Shown here one piece after another: positions 28,884-36,736 of a stretch of 64,000 nucleotides of DNA. The position numbers and the translations under genes are program-made. The notes under the pieces were generated by a model that was not told the DNA's origin, searched no databases, and saw only the letters and a list, made by a program, of their open reading frames with translations. Origin of the DNA: Simplicispira sp. 125 (GTDB taxonomy: Bacteria > Pseudomonadota > Gammaproteobacteria > Burkholderiales > Burkholderiaceae_C); contig NZ_QEKM01000001.1 in NCBI RefSeq assembly GCF_003096555.1, forward strand, positions 868,001 to 932,000. The letters are read 5' to 3'. Numbering within the stretch: position 1 is the first letter of the stretch; the number at the start of each line of letters is the position of its first letter.

Positions 28884-29975
28884 TCAGCCCTGCGCGCTGA
28901 CCACCCGGTTTCGCCCGGCTGTTTTCGCTGTGTACAGCGCGGCGTCGGCCCGGGCGTAGAGGCCGCCAGCGTCTTCCTGGTCCTGCAGCGTCGCCGCGCC
29001 AATGCTGATGGTCGTCGGGTGGCCCAGCCAATCCGCCCTTGCCACGGCGTTGCGCATGCGCTCGGCGACGCCCAGGGCGCCCACAGCATCCGTGTTCGGC
29101 AGGATGACGGCGAACTCCTCGCCGCCCACGCGGGCAACGATATCGATGACCCGGGCACAGCCGCTGAGCACCTGGGCGATCGCCAGCAGCACCTTGTCTC
29201 CGGCGTCGTGGCCGTAGGTGTCGTTGATGCGCTTGAAATGGTCCACGTCCAGCACCAGCAGGCTCAGGGGCGTGGTTCTGCGCTCCACAATGGCCCATTC
29301 CAGTTGAAGGCTGTGATCAAACGCCCGCCGATTGCGCAGGTCGGTCAAGGCATCGGTGGTTGCCAGCTCGCTCAGCGCCCGGTTCAGTTCATCGACTTTT
29401 TGCAACTGTGCCAGCAACTGCTGGTTGAGCGCATCGGCGTCCTGCAATGCCTTGCGCAGCCGGATTTCGCGCAGGGCAGAGTGCGCCAGTTCGACGAGGA
29501 CCTCCACATCCTGTTCGGTCCACTGCTTGGGCTTGAAATCCACCGCGCAAAAACTCCCCAGCACATGCCCGTCGTCGGTGCGCAGCGGAATGCCGATGTA
29601 GGCCCTGACCCCCAGGGATTGCACCGTGGGGACGTCCCGGAAAACGGCCGCCTGCGTCACGTCTTCCAGAACCAGTGCCTCGTTCGACGTCAGGGCATAG
29701 TGGCAAAACGTGCGCCCCGTCAGCTCCCGCGTAGTGCGCAAGGGCTCGCCCAACCCAAAAGCGCTTTTGTAAAAATCGCGGTCGGCATCCAGCAGCGACA
29801 CAAAGGCCACGGGCGCCCCGGTGAGCCGGGCCGCCAGGCGGGTCAGCCGGTCAAAACTCTCTTCAGGTGGGGTGTCCAGCAGGCCGGTGTCGCGCACCGC
29901 TGCCAGACGCTGGGGGTCGGTGAGTGCGGCCTGAATCTGGGCTGCATCGGCAGGCTTCGGGGGCGTGGAAGTCAT
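28884..29975 (-). CDS. GAF-GGDEF diguanylate cyclase
   Basis: A 363-residue cytoplasmic protein. A GAF domain (about 40-170) contains APVAFVSLLDADRDFYKSAFG, GRTFCHYAL and YIGIPLRTDDGHVLGSFC, resembling GAF sensors of small ligands or redox state. A coiled coil (175-205) leads into a GGDEF domain with ATTDALTDLRNRRAF, DVDHFKRINDTYGH, an I-site RVID at 275-278 and GGEEF at 284-288. It is the fourth GGDEF protein of the window and lies alone upstream of the restriction-modification gene's 3' end. Confidence 0.94.
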   Translation of the reverse strand: MTSTPPKPADAAQIQAALTDPQRLAAVRDTGLLDTPPEESFDRLTRLAARLTGAPVAFVSLLDADRDFYKSAFGLGEPLRTTRELTGRTFCHYALTSNEALVLEDVTQAAVFRDVPTVQSLGVRAYIGIPLRTDDGHVLGSFCAVDFKPKQWTEQDVEVLVELAHSALREIRLRKALQDADALNQQLLAQLQKVDELNRALSELATTDALTDLRNRRAFDHSLQLEWAIVERRTTPLSLLVLDVDHFKRINDTYGHDAGDKVLLAIAQVLSGCARVIDIVARVGGEEFAVILPNTDAVGALGVAERMRNAVARADWLGHPTTISIGAATLQDQEDAGGLYARADAALYTAKTAGRNRVVSAQG

Positions 29976-30064
29976 GCGACCATGGTAACAATTTCACACC
30001 CCATAGGCCGGGGCCGGGCCGCCATGCCCTTGCTCTGCACCGGCGCCACCCCGGCCCGAGGGCG

Positions 30065-33000
30065 TTAGCCGCGCCAGGCTACTTCGCCCCCCGTCGCCAC
30101 CGCCTGCGCCCGGCCCAGAGCTTCGAGCGTTTGCAGCAGCGTGGGCAGGCCTTTCTTCCAGGGGCCACGGCCTTTGAAGCGGGCTTCGATGGCGCTCAAT
30201 GTGAGCGGGATGGGGCTGGCGGCCAGTGCGTCGGCCACGGCGCGCACCTGCTCGGGCAGGGTGGCGGGCCAGGGGTGCTGGGCGGGTTTGGTTTGCTCTG
30301 GTTTTGATAGCGATTTTTCACTATCAAAATCAGCCTCTGGCGCTTGATCATCTTGCGCAAGCAGCTCCTGTTTTTGCACTGAATTTTGCGGATTTTGAAA
30401 GTCCGGCCGCAGCCAGCGCACGCGGCCCTGGGCTTCCTCCTGCGCACGCTGGGTGTTGAGCTGCACCAGGTAGGCCAGGATGTCGTCGGTGCTGGCCGTG
30501 GCGGGCAAGCCGTAGGCCGCCAGCACGGCGGCATCGAGCTCGTCGTGCAGCTCGCGCAGCACGCCCACCAGGCCCTGGGTGTGCTGGGTTTTCTCTTTGG
30601 CCGTGAGCGCCCGGCCTTCGCGCAGGGCCGCCAGCACGTTGTAGATGCCGGTGAGGGTGAGGCCGGTGTTGCCGGATTCGGGCGCCAGCACGCGCTTGCG
30701 GTGGGCGTCGATCTGCTCGGCCAGCTGGGCGATGCGCTCGCGCAGGGGCGGGGTCAGGCCGGTGTCTTCGTCGGGGAAGGGGAAGGTGTCGAAGCAGGTG
30801 GATTTGCTGTACACCGGGTCATTGCCCACGCCCAACCGGCCACCGAGAGCCAATGCCCAGCAGACATGCAATTGACTGGAGAGGACGCCCAGGGAGAAAG
30901 CGTCGTCGAGTGCGATAGCAATCAATTTGTCGTCCGGCAGGATGCTGGCATCCAGGAATTGGAAGACGCGGTGTTTGGAGACTTGACCGGTAGCGATGTA
31001 GCGATCAAGCGACGCGACGGACTGGCGCATCCTTGGTTGATCTTCTGCGAACCTCCACCAATAATCGCGTCGTTTTGGTCGCGGATTTTGGTCACGGTCG
31101 GGTTTCACTCGTTCAAGTAGCCATTGGTAGACGGCAGGATATTGCGTGCGTAAATCCTCAGCGCTGAATCCAAATGCATCGATCACGCGGACACCACGGG
31201 GCGCGTCCGTCAGGTCACGTCCATTACGGTATTCACGCAGGATGGAAGGGCTGCCTAGCGCCGCCGCTTGCTCTTTCGTAACGATGAAACCCGCACCGTG
31301 TGGAATGACCCCGCGATTGGCGATCTGGGCGTTTGCTCGCAAGGGTTGCGCTTTCGCGACATTCGCGCCGAGGCTCAAGTCGGCATGAAGCAAACCAGTA
31401 CGTGTCAACATTTCCACTGTGGTCTCTCCATGCTCACCAGGACGCTCGTCCATCACGGTGTGAAGGCGACCGTCGCCAGCGCCGCCAGCAAGCGCTGTCA
31501 TGGCAATCCGCACCGCCGCACCGTTGGCGCTGTCCACCCAGGGATGGTCGGAAATCGCCATTTCCAGATGGGTGTTTTGGTCCAGCGCTGCCTGCACTAC
31601 GCGACGGTTAAAGATCATCGTCAGGCTGTTGGTGGTGATCAGCCCCATGCGCCGCGTTTGGCCTGCGGTCACTTGCGCGGCGGCGTGGTGCCACCAGAAC
31701 ATCACAAAGTCGGCGCTTTCCGGAATCTCGGGCCACGCGCCGCGCAGGGCTTGCACATAGCCGTCGCCCAGGGCATCGCGCATCCGCTTGTTTCCAATAA
31801 ACGGCGGGTTCCCCACAATGAAATCCGCTTGCGGCCACTGGGCCTTGCGTGCACCCACGTAGCGCCATTGCGGCACCTGGGCGGCTTCGTCGGGCACTAG
31901 TTCGCCCGTTACAGGGTGGGTCTTGAACGTGGTGCCGTCCCAGCGGCTGAGCAGCTGGTCGGCGTCGTCATAGGCCAGCTCTTGCGCGTCCCAGGCCAGC
32001 ACGGCGTCGCGGCATTCGATGTTGCCGTAGTTGTGCACCACGGGCTCGGCCACGGCGGTGTTGCCTCGGGTGCGGATGTGCCACTGCAGGTAGCCGATCC
32101 ACAGCACCAGCTCGGCCAGGGCGGCGGCGCGTTCGTTGAGCTCGATGCCGCGCAGTTGCTGCAGGGTGACGGTTTCGCCTTCAAAGCCGAGCTGGTCTTG
32201 CGTGTGCCCTAATTCTTCGAGCTGGTTGACGACTTCGCCCTCCAGGCGCTTCAAGTGCTCCAGCGTCACGTACAAGAAGTTGGCGCTGCCGCAGGCCGGG
32301 TCGAGCACGCGGGTGGCGCACAGCTGGTGGTGGAATTTTTTGACCTCGGCGCGGGCCTCGGCCAGCTTGGCTTCCATCGCTTTGCCTTGCAACGCGGCGG
32401 CCTCGTGCGCCAGCACCAGGGCGGCGGCCTGGGCGTTGGCCCAGTCTGCGCGCAGGGGCTCGATGACGGTGGGCAGCACCAGGCGCTCGACATAAGCGCG
32501 GGGCGTGTAGTGCGCGCCCAGGGCGTGGCGCTCGGCGGGGTCGAGCGCGCGTTCGAGCAAGGTGCCGAAGATGGCGGGCTCGACCTCGCGCCAGTTGGAC
32601 TTTGCAGCGGCGATCAGCAGGTCGATCTGCTCGGGCGTGAGCAGCAGGCTGTAGCCGTCTTCGCCTGCGCCCTTGAACAGCTTGCCGTTGAAGTGCAGCA
32701 CGGGCTTGGCCAGCGCGGCAGAAAAGCCGCCCCGGTCCATGTCGGCCCACAGAATACGCAGCATCTGCTGCAGCGTGGCGGGGTCGTTGCGATGGGTTTG
32801 CAGCAGGCCGAGGAAGGCACCTTTGGGCAGCAGTTCCACATCCTCCGCAAACATGCTGAAGAGGCAGCGGGTGAGGTAGGATGCTATTATTTCGGGAGCT
32901 ATTAACGATTGCTGGTATTGGGTTTTGCTGTATTTGTGGTATAATTTCTGTTCTGTTCTGTTCTGTTCTGTTCTGTTCTGTTCTGTTCTGTTCTGTTCTG

Positions 33001-33682
33001 TTCTGTTCTGTTCTGTTCTGTTCTGGGCGACAGGCGATTCGAGCGACTTGGCCAATCGCGCCAGCAGTGCAGACACGTCGCGCGTGACCTGCGCGCTGAT
33101 GCGTGCGGGGTTCAGGCTGTCGGGGTCTTGCCAGATGCGGCGCAGGCGGTCTTGCACCTCGGGGCGGGCCAGGTCGGCCAGCTGCAGGCGGTGGCTGCGC
33201 GGGTCGGGGTAGGGGGTGTAAGTGCCGCCGGTTTTGCTGAACTCGGCGTACACCTCGATCACGGTGCCGACATCGACCACCAGCACGAAGGGCGGGCGAC
33301 CCTCGTGGGCGGGCAGGGCGCGGGCATATCCCTCGCCCTGGCTGCGGGCGCGCAGCAGGCCGTCGTCAAAACCTTTGGTGTGGCTACCGGCCTTGAGCTT
33401 TTTGGCCTCCAGCACAAAGTGGCCGCGCCGGTAGCAGTCGATGCGCCCCGCGCTGGTGCTGCCGTCGCCATGGGCAAAGGTGACGGGGCGCTCGAACATG
33501 TAGTCCTGCTCGGGCGTGGGGTGGGGCTTGGCCATGCCCAGCAGCGCGCACAGGTCGATGACAAAGCTTTGTGCGGTGGCCAGCTCGCTGGCGGTGGTGC
33601 CGCTCCAGCGGGCAATGAAGTCTTGCGCGGCGGCGCTGTGAACCGGTGCGCTGGCGCCTGTGGCGGTGTTGTGGGCTCCCAT
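30065..33682 (-). CDS. MmeI-like fused restriction-modification enzyme with in-frame (CAGAA)16 tract
   Basis: The 1205-residue single-chain enzyme combines nuclease, N6-adenine methylase and target recognition, as in Type IIL MmeI-like systems. The N-terminal nuclease core is D82-x9-E92-x-K94 ([17 protein letters not shown]), the same spacing I recall for MmeI. Residues 220-246 are encoded by 16 tandem CAGAA units (QNRTE repeated). A helical connector follows, then methylase motif I ([14 protein letters not shown], about 459-472) and motif IV GNPPFIG (about 622-628). The putative target-recognition region lies after about 780. A winged-helix-like C-terminus (about 1120-1205) is joined by a linker encoded partly by an interspersed repeat. 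The frame is open throughout, so this copy is ON. No separate specificity or restriction gene adjoins. Confidence 0.9.
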   Translation of the reverse strand: MGAHNTATGASAPVHSAAAQDFIARWSGTTASELATAQSFVIDLCALLGMAKPHPTPEQDYMFERPVTFAHGDGSTSAGRIDCYRRGHFVLEAKKLKAGSHTKGFDDGLLRARSQGEGYARALPAHEGRPPFVLVVDVGTVIEVYAEFSKTGGTYTPYPDPRSHRLQLADLARPEVQDRLRRIWQDPDSLNPARISAQVTRDVSALLARLAKSLESPVAQNRTEQNRTEQNRTEQNRTEQNRTEQKLYHKYSKTQYQQSLIAPEIIASYLTRCLFSMFAEDVELLPKGAFLGLLQTHRNDPATLQQMLRILWADMDRGGFSAALAKPVLHFNGKLFKGAGEDGYSLLLTPEQIDLLIAAAKSNWREVEPAIFGTLLERALDPAERHALGAHYTPRAYVERLVLPTVIEPLRADWANAQAAALVLAHEAAALQGKAMEAKLAEARAEVKKFHHQLCATRVLDPACGSANFLYVTLEHLKRLEGEVVNQLEELGHTQDQLGFEGETVTLQQLRGIELNERAAALAELVLWIGYLQWHIRTRGNTAVAEPVVHNYGNIECRDAVLAWDAQELAYDDADQLLSRWDGTTFKTHPVTGELVPDEAAQVPQWRYVGARKAQWPQADFIVGNPPFIGNKRMRDALGDGYVQALRGAWPEIPESADFVMFWWHHAAAQVTAGQTRRMGLITTNSLTMIFNRRVVQAALDQNTHLEMAISDHPWVDSANGAAVRIAMTALAGGAGDGRLHTVMDERPGEHGETTVEMLTRTGLLHADLSLGANVAKAQPLRANAQIANRGVIPHGAGFIVTKEQAAALGSPSILREYRNGRDLTDAPRGVRVIDAFGFSAEDLRTQYPAVYQWLLERVKPDRDQNPRPKRRDYWWRFAEDQPRMRQSVASLDRYIATGQVSKHRVFQFLDASILPDDKLIAIALDDAFSLGVLSSQLHVCWALALGGRLGVGNDPVYSKSTCFDTFPFPDEDTGLTPPLRERIAQLAEQIDAHRKRVLAPESGNTGLTLTGIYNVLAALREGRALTAKEKTQHTQGLVGVLRELHDELDAAVLAAYGLPATASTDDILAYLVQLNTQRAQEEAQGRVRWLRPDFQNPQNSVQKQELLAQDDQAPEADFDSEKSLSKPEQTKPAQHPWPATLPEQVRAVADALAASPIPLTLSAIEARFKGRGPWKKGLPTLLQTLEALGRAQAVATGGEVAWRG
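30301..30366. repeat. Interspersed repeat copy inside the restriction-modification gene
   Basis: GTTTTGATAGCGATTTTTCA, CTATCAAAATCAGCCTCTGG and CGCTTGATCATCTTGCGCAA form a diverged copy that includes GTTTTGATAG..CTATCAAAAT as an inverted repeat. It is read in frame as the linker before the C-terminal domain. Confidence 0.55.
32880..32945. repeat. AT-rich segment next to the CAGAA tract, possible interspersed repeat
   Basis: GATGCTATTATTTCGGGAGC, TATTAACGATTGCTGGTATT and the following T/G-rich bases are much more AT-rich than the gene around them. They resemble a longer variant of the interspersed repeat. The segment encodes [20 protein letters not shown] immediately after the tandem repeat. 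Assignment is tentative. Confidence 0.35.
32946..33025 (-). repeat. Pentanucleotide tandem repeat (CAGAA)16 in coding sequence
   Basis: Sixteen perfect copies of TTCTG on the plus strand (80 bases) read as CAGAA on the coding strand. As 5 is not a multiple of 3, any gain or loss not divisible by three units shifts the frame. None of the three frames has a stop inside the tract. Just downstream, one alternative frame stops within about 45 bases and the other stays open to about 32181. Confidence 0.97.
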
Positions 33683-33721
33683 GCCCGGGATGATAGCGGG
33701 GGGCAGGGCGGCACCGCTGCA

Positions 33722-33908
33722 TCACCCACGTGCCGTGATTTCCTCTTTTGAAGCCGGGTTGAAGGGCGTAAGGAGCACGCCTTTGGGGGATTCAACAAGA
33801 AACACCGTGTCACCCGCTTGCAGCTTCAGGCGCGCCAGTACCTCATCGGGCCGAACGAAGCCCACGGAGTCACCGATGGGTGAGGGGAGTGAATTTGCAC
33901 GTTTTCAT
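33722..33908 (-). pseudogene. AbrB/MazE-type antitoxin remnant
   Basis: The minus-strand translation GDSVGFVRPDEVLARLKLQA, then GDTVFLVESPKGVLLTPFNP, closely resembles the AbrB-domain antitoxin family. An ATG at 33908 gives MKTCKFTPLT and then runs out of frame; removing one C from the ACCC at about 33879 would restore a continuous reading frame. The C-terminus also stops early (ASKEEITARG) without the usual toxin-binding tail. No toxin gene is adjacent. It is a decayed addiction module immediately upstream of the restriction-modification gene. Confidence 0.65.
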
Positions 33909-33988
33909 TCCGACCCGCACTACACCCACTCGCGTAGAGTGATGCAGGACGTCCTTAGCGGGCGCTGTGCTCGCAGCCGTGGGGTTTT

Positions 33989-34204
33989 TCAGGCAAAGGT
34001 ATTGACCTGCGTGCCCAGCGTGCCCGAGGTGGCCAGCGCGGGCTGGGGCATGGTCTGCACCATGGCGTCGATCATGGTGGTGGCTGTGGCTTGTTGCATG
34101 TCCAGCGCCTTTTTCAGCATGGTGATGTTCACCGCGTCCGACGTTTTGGCGCTGGCCATGTTGGTGGCGGTGTTGATGATGGCGTTGGTAAGGGCGACGT
34201 CCAT
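33989..34204 (-). CDS. YjfB-family small protein (putative motility-associated)
   Basis: A 71-residue protein starting MDVALTNAIINTATNMASAK and continuing with NITMLKKALDMQQATA. Its length and layout match the YjfB family annotated as putative motility proteins; the actual function is not established. The ATG at 34204 is chosen as the family start; the frame is open upstream but looks non-coding. It stands alone, downstream of the flavoprotein gene. Confidence 0.75.
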   Translation of the reverse strand: MDVALTNAIINTATNMASAKTSDAVNITMLKKALDMQQATATTMIDAMVQTMPQPALATSGTLGTQVNTFA

Positions 34205-34278
34205 GGCAGAAAACTCCAGTAATAAGGCTTTATCGACCTGCAGGGTGATTTCTTGAATGGACGGCGTTGCGACCGGCC

Positions 34279-35694
34279 TTACTCCAGCGCGGCCGAGCCC
34301 ATCGGCGCGCAGTGTGCAAGGTCGGATACACGCGGCCCAGGGAGCTTGCGGGATACGTCGCGCAGCGCGGTGCGCAGGCCTTCTTCGAGCACGGGGTGGT
34401 AGATGGGCATGGCCAGAAGGTCTTGCACACCCAGGCCTTGCGACACCGCCAGCCCCAGCAGATGGGCCAGGTGTTCGCCCGCCGGTGCACACAGCTCGGC
34501 GCCCAGGAGCCTGCCGTCCGTGCCATCGGCGTACAAGGCGATGCGCCCTTCGTTGCGCTGGCCTGCCCGGGCGCGCCCCTGGTTAGCGAAGCTGGCGGAG
34601 CCCACTACAAAAGACGGGTGCGCCAGATGGGCGGCGCTGGCGCCCACCACGGCCACTTCGGGGTCGGTGAAGACGATGGACAGGGGGGTGCGGCGCTTGT
34701 AGCAGCGCACTTCTTCGGCCAGTGCGTTCATACCGGCAATGTGGCCTTCGTCAGCGGCTTCGTGCAGCAAGGGGCGGTCGCTATTGACGTCCCCGGCGAT
34801 GAAAACGCGCAGATCGCCCACCTGCGTGCTGCCGGGGTGAAACGCGGGCATGCCGTGTTCGTCAAGCGGTACGCCGAGTGTCTCCAGGCCCAGCCCCTGC
34901 ACGTTGGGCTTGCGGCCGACGGCTGCCAGCACCTGGTCCACCACCACGCGGGTCTCGCCGCTGGTGATGGCAATGCCGCCGTCCACCGCCTCCAGCTGCG
35001 CCTGGGCGCCCGTGTGCAGTGGCATGTCGGCTGCCAGCGCGGTGCGCAGCACGGCATTGATGTCGGGATCGCTCAGGCCGGCCAGCATGTCTTTGCTGGC
35101 AAAGGCGCTGACCTCGATGCCCAGCCGTGCGAGCGCCTGCGCCAGTTCCGCACCCAGCGGCCCCAGCCCCACCACGCCCAGCCGGGGGCCGATGCGGTTT
35201 TGCTCAAACAGCGTATCGGTTGTCAGCACGCGGTCTGCAAAGGCCTGCCAGGGCTTGGGGATGAAGGGGTGTGAGCCGGTGGCGATGATGATGGCGCGTG
35301 CCGTGAGGCGTTCGCCGTTGACCTCCACACAGTCGGGCCCCCGCAGGCGGGCACGGCCCGCCACACTGCGCTTGCCCAGGGTGTCGGTCAATGCGAGGGT
35401 GCTGGCGACAAAATCGTCCCGCATCGCCCGCACGCGCTGCATCACGGCCGGGAAGTCGATCGACAGGGCGCTTGCCCCCCGGATGCCAAAGGTGTCGAAG
35501 CTGCCACGGCGGTGGTAGGCGTTGGCGGCTTCGATGAGCAGCTTGGAGGGCATGCAGCCCACACGTGCGCAGGTGGTTCCGTACGGCCCGTCGTTGACGA
35601 TGAGGAAGTTGTCTGTGTGCTTTTTGACCTCGCTCAGTGCGGCAAGGCCTGCAGTACCGGCGCCGAGGATGATGACGTCGAAGGGCTTTTGCAT
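34279..35694 (-). CDS. Dihydrolipoamide dehydrogenase-like flavoprotein disulfide reductase
   Basis: A 471-residue class I pyridine nucleotide-disulfide oxidoreductase. It has the FAD motif VIILGAGTAGLAAL, the redox pair in TTCARVGCMPSKLL (CxxxxC), the NAD(P) motif GVVGLGPLGAELAQAL, the second FAD motif VFIAGDVNSDRPLLHEAADE and the C-terminal active-site segment MPIYHPVLEEGLRTAL. There is no linked 2-oxo acid dehydrogenase operon, so it may be a paralogue serving another disulfide or acting as a general reductase. The start at 35694 (MQKPFDVIILG) has GGAG 9 bases upstream. Confidence 0.88.
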   Translation of the reverse strand: MQKPFDVIILGAGTAGLAALSEVKKHTDNFLIVNDGPYGTTCARVGCMPSKLLIEAANAYHRRGSFDTFGIRGASALSIDFPAVMQRVRAMRDDFVASTLALTDTLGKRSVAGRARLRGPDCVEVNGERLTARAIIIATGSHPFIPKPWQAFADRVLTTDTLFEQNRIGPRLGVVGLGPLGAELAQALARLGIEVSAFASKDMLAGLSDPDINAVLRTALAADMPLHTGAQAQLEAVDGGIAITSGETRVVVDQVLAAVGRKPNVQGLGLETLGVPLDEHGMPAFHPGSTQVGDLRVFIAGDVNSDRPLLHEAADEGHIAGMNALAEEVRCYKRRTPLSIVFTDPEVAVVGASAAHLAHPSFVVGSASFANQGRARAGQRNEGRIALYADGTDGRLLGAELCAPAGEHLAHLLGLAVSQGLGVQDLLAMPIYHPVLEEGLRTALRDVSRKLPGPRVSDLAHCAPMGSAALE

Positions 35695-35788
35695 GGTGGG
35701 CTCCTGGGGGTTGCGGGGGTTACACCATGCTGCCATGGGCCTGCATTGTGTGGTGTAGGCCCATGCAGCCAAAACACCAGGGAAAAAG

Positions 35789-35913
35789 CCTGATGAGCGA
35801 TATACCTCAGACAGGGACATCAGCCTCTGTATAAATAGCGGCGCCCGGATTGGGTACCCTCTCCCGCAAGGGGGTAGGGAGTAAAAACCATTTGAGATAT
35901 GTTCCCAATCAGG
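35789..35913. mobile_element. Miniature IS1595-derived element (MITE), 125 bp
   Basis: The left end CCTGATGAGCGATATACC.. (35789-35810) matches the 22-bp terminal repeat of the IS1595 element at 15725 at 20 of 22 positions. The right end, at about 35892-35913, is a more diverged inverted copy (reverse complement CCTGATTGGGAACATATCTC). The 80-base interior does not encode transposase. Flanks GGAAAAAG and AAAAAAGG are only partly alike, so the target duplication is imperfect. It abuts a degenerate interspersed repeat, as the full IS does. Confidence 0.65.
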
Positions 35914-35973
35914 AAAAAAGGCCGTTACCGCTTTGAGGATGGCTTTTTATAGCTATCGAAACAGTAGTGCTTG
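35914..35973. repeat. Degenerate interspersed repeat copy next to the MITE
   Basis: AAAAAAGGCCGTTACCGCTT, then TGAGGATGGCTTTTTATAGC and TATCGAAACAG, resembles the repeat (T/A-run, GGCC, CGCTT, ATAGCTAT) but is diverged. It sits just past the yigZ stop codon. Confidence 0.45.
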
Positions 35974-35979
35974 CGCCAT

Positions 35980-36591
35980 TCAATCCAGCGTCTCATCCCC
36001 ATCGGGTACGTTGCTGCAGGTGATGGCGCCATGCGAGAGGTCGGCCAGGCGCTGCACCAGTGCCGGGGCGGCGGATTCGGGCAGCGTGAAGTGCAGGCGC
36101 ACATCGCTGGCATGCGCGGCGCTCTCCAGGCAGGCCCCGGCAGCGGCCAGTTCGCGCCGCACCGCGCCTTCGAGTGCGTAGGGCAGGCTGCAGTGCAAAT
36201 GCGCGACGCGCTGCAGTGCGACCTTGTGCGCGCCCAGCAGGGCCTGGGCGACGGCGTCGGTGTACGCACGCACCAGGCCGCCCGCCCCCAGCTTGACGCC
36301 GCCAAAGTAGCGCACCACGGTGGCTTGCACGCCTTCAAGGTCCTGGTGGCGCAGCACGTCGAGCATGGGGCGGCCTGCGGTGCCGCCGGGCTCGCCGTCG
36401 TCCACGGCGGCGGATTGGCCCCCCGCCAGCAGCGCCCAGCAGATGTGGGTCGCGCCGGGGTGTTCCTTCCAGAGCGCATCGACATGGGCCTGGGCGCTGG
36501 CCCGGTCCGGCATGGGCTGCACGCAGCCGATGAAGCGGCTTTTCTTGATGAGGAGTTCGCTGTGGACGGGGGCTGCAAGGGTGTAGGGCAT
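35980..36591 (-). CDS. YigZ/IMPACT-family protein
   Basis: A 203-residue protein of the YigZ (IMPACT N-terminal) family. It opens with LLIKKSRFIGCVQPM and contains the signature DDGEPGGTAGRPMLDVL and VVRYFGGVKLGAGGLVRAY. The family is linked to translation or stress control in eukaryotes; the bacterial role is not well defined. The C-terminal half (from about 145) is the DUF1949-type ferredoxin-like domain. Confidence 0.92.
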   Translation of the reverse strand: MPYTLAAPVHSELLIKKSRFIGCVQPMPDRASAQAHVDALWKEHPGATHICWALLAGGQSAAVDDGEPGGTAGRPMLDVLRHQDLEGVQATVVRYFGGVKLGAGGLVRAYTDAVAQALLGAHKVALQRVAHLHCSLPYALEGAVRRELAAAGACLESAAHASDVRLHFTLPESAAPALVQRLADLSHGAITCSNVPDGDETLD

Positions 36592-36736
36592 GGAGCGGTA
36601 GAGCTTACCCTGCGCCCTACTCAGAGTGCTTTCAGGAGTGGATTTCGACAGCGAAGCGCTGATTCAGCAAGGGCGGTTTTGCTGGGTTCATAACGCCATG
36701 GCCACGCGATCGGGGGAGAAACTCACTTGCTTATCG

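Noticed and set aside
32946..33025. CRISPR or structural-RNA reading of the TTCTG repeats
   Set aside because: Units are five bases with no spacers and lie inside a protein gene; this is a simple-sequence repeat.
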